Shown: in pieces, positions 14,625-15,443 of the stretch
How positions within the stretch are numbered: position 1 is the first letter of the stretch
How the letters are laid out: the number at the start of each line of letters is the position of its first letter
DNA from: JAFGED01 sp964551295
GTDB taxonomy: Bacteria; Chloroflexota; Anaerolineae; B4-G1
Direction: 5' to 3'
DNA length: 15,443 nucleotides
Assembly (NCBI GenBank): GCA_964551295.1
Contig: CAZKDJ010000091.1
Coordinates: 1-15,443 of the forward strand
The notes under the pieces: generated by a model
What the model was told of the DNA's origin: nothing
The model's database searches: none
What the model saw: only the letters and a program-made list of their open reading frames with translations
Position numbers and translations under genes: made by a program

Positions 14625-15443
14625 GTGAAAAAGCAAGCAGTCTTTGCGGTGATAATCACTCTGACCTTGCTGGCGACGCCGGGGCGGAGCCTGTCCACGA
14701 CCAGTGCGGCGGTTTCGCGTTTACCTGGCGCCAGTGATCCAGACACGACCTATTGGGTGAGCTCCAATGGGCAGGCAGCGTGGTCGAGCTGTAAAGGGGC
14801 GACTCCCCTGGACGGCACCGGCGCCTGCGCCTTGAGCACGGCAAACGCGAATGCCTCGGCCGGGGACACGGTCTATCTGCGTGGTGGGACGTATTCCGGT
14901 CAAGAGATCCACCCGGACAAATCCGGGATCTCTGAGAGTGAGCGCATCGTGTTTACGAGTTACGACCATGAGGACGTCACCATTCGCGACTCGGCGTACG
15001 GCATCTATATCTACAAAAAGTCCTACATTACCGTGAACGATATCAACTTTTACAGACTCAGGCGCTTTATGCGCATCTATGCGGGCCACCACAACACGAT
15101 CAGCTACTGCGATTTCGATACGCGCAGCCCCTCGTCCGGCGATTGGGTGGGCGCACTCATCGCCGACGATCCTTACGCCAGTCCGCCGGCCGCCGAGGAT
15201 TCGACCCACAACTGGGTGCATCACTGCACGTTCTATCGCTGGGTGTATGGCGCCTATGCGGAGCACCGGGGAGGGCTGTTGGATGTTGGCAGTAATTCCA
15301 GTTCGGCTGCCGAGGATCAAAGTTACTATAACCTGGTAGAGGACAATGTGTTTGCTTACGGGGGGCACCACACGCTCGGCGTTTATAGTAAGTACAATGT
15401 GATTCGTAACAATTATTTTCACAACGAGACCAATCCGGCCAAT
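14625..15443 (+). CDS. Secreted beta-helix protein, 3' partial, GTG start
   Basis: A frame opening at GTG 14625 stays open to the last base of the window (273 codons). The start is chosen because AAGGAGG (14611-14617) lies seven bases upstream and translation opens straight into a signal peptide, MKKQAVFAVIITLTLLATPG. That signal is close to the one of the gene at 5362 (both share LTLLATPG, and the DNA is similar there). The mature part begins TTYWVSSNGQAAWSSCKG and ASAGDTVYLRGGTYSGQEI, the standard entrance of a parallel beta-helix. Rungs follow: YITVNDINFYRL, NTISYCDFDTR, NWVHHCTFYRWVYGAY, NLVEDNVFAYGG and NVIRNNYFHN. The C-terminus is outside the window. From the pattern of its neighbours I expect, but cannot see, the shared tail module. 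Confidence 0.88.
   Translation, partial: MKKQAVFAVIITLTLLATPGRSLSTTSAAVSRLPGASDPDTTYWVSSNGQAAWSSCKGATPLDGTGACALSTANANASAGDTVYLRGGTYSGQEIHPDKSGISESERIVFTSYDHEDVTIRDSAYGIYIYKKSYITVNDINFYRLRRFMRIYAGHHNTISYCDFDTRSPSSGDWVGALIADDPYASPPAAEDSTHNWVHHCTFYRWVYGAYAEHRGGLLDVGSNSSSAAEDQSYYNLVEDNVFAYGGHHTLGVYSKYNVIRNNYFHNETNPAN

Overview
The window is a dense, single-strand array of genes for large secreted proteins. All nine genes I can support lie on the + strand. The gaps are short: the largest are 120 bases (5242-5361) and 116 bases (14509-14624), so no stretch of 300 bases lacks a gene. I see no tRNA, rRNA, CRISPR array, transposase or phage gene. The organism is probably a bacterium of the phylum Chloroflexota (Anaerolineae-like). 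This rests on moderately GC-rich DNA, clear Shine-Dalgarno sites, and secreted proteins that end in a short tail of the form aromatic-LPL-hydrophobic-basic, which I associate from memory with that phylum. The assignment is inference, since no marker gene is present.

Layout: (1) 1-1017, the 3' part of a Cys-rich secreted protein resembling SGNH/GDSL hydrolases, with a DUF11 domain. (2) 1014-2975, a FG-GAP/VCBS beta-propeller with eight acidic calcium-type loops plus a DUF11 domain, overlapping gene 1 by ATGA. (3) 3007-5241 and (4) 5362-7641, right-handed parallel beta-helix proteins. (5) 7653-9368, a secreted protein with a probably helix-rich enzyme-like body of no family I recognise. (6) 9372-10970, another beta-helix protein. 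(7) 11007-11177, a 56-residue protein with two membrane segments. (8) 11194-14508, an 1104-residue protein with two beta-helix regions separated by two Fn3-like domains. (9) 14625 to the window end, a beta-helix protein with a GTG start that runs off the edge.

The unifying feature is the C-terminus. Every protein whose secreted C-terminus is visible (genes 1, 2, 3, 4, 5, 6 and 8) ends in the same short tail, roughly (V/I)YLPL(V/I)x(R/K)ED. In genes 3, 4, 5, 6 and 8 the tail sits on a homologous module of 100-101 residues with a fibronectin-III-like pattern. In genes 1 and 2 it sits on DUF11 domains instead. The bodies in front are unrelated to one another (propeller, beta-helix, helix-rich protein, SGNH-like). 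This is what a C-terminal sorting or surface-retention signal passed between cargo proteins would look like. It does not match LPXTG, PEP-CTERM or the type IX secretion CTD as I know them. This is the best candidate for an undescribed system in the window.

Working together (inference): the proteins are probably exported by Sec, displayed on or released from the cell surface, and bind or cleave polysaccharide or matrix. There is no transporter, sensor or regulator in the window to name a substrate.
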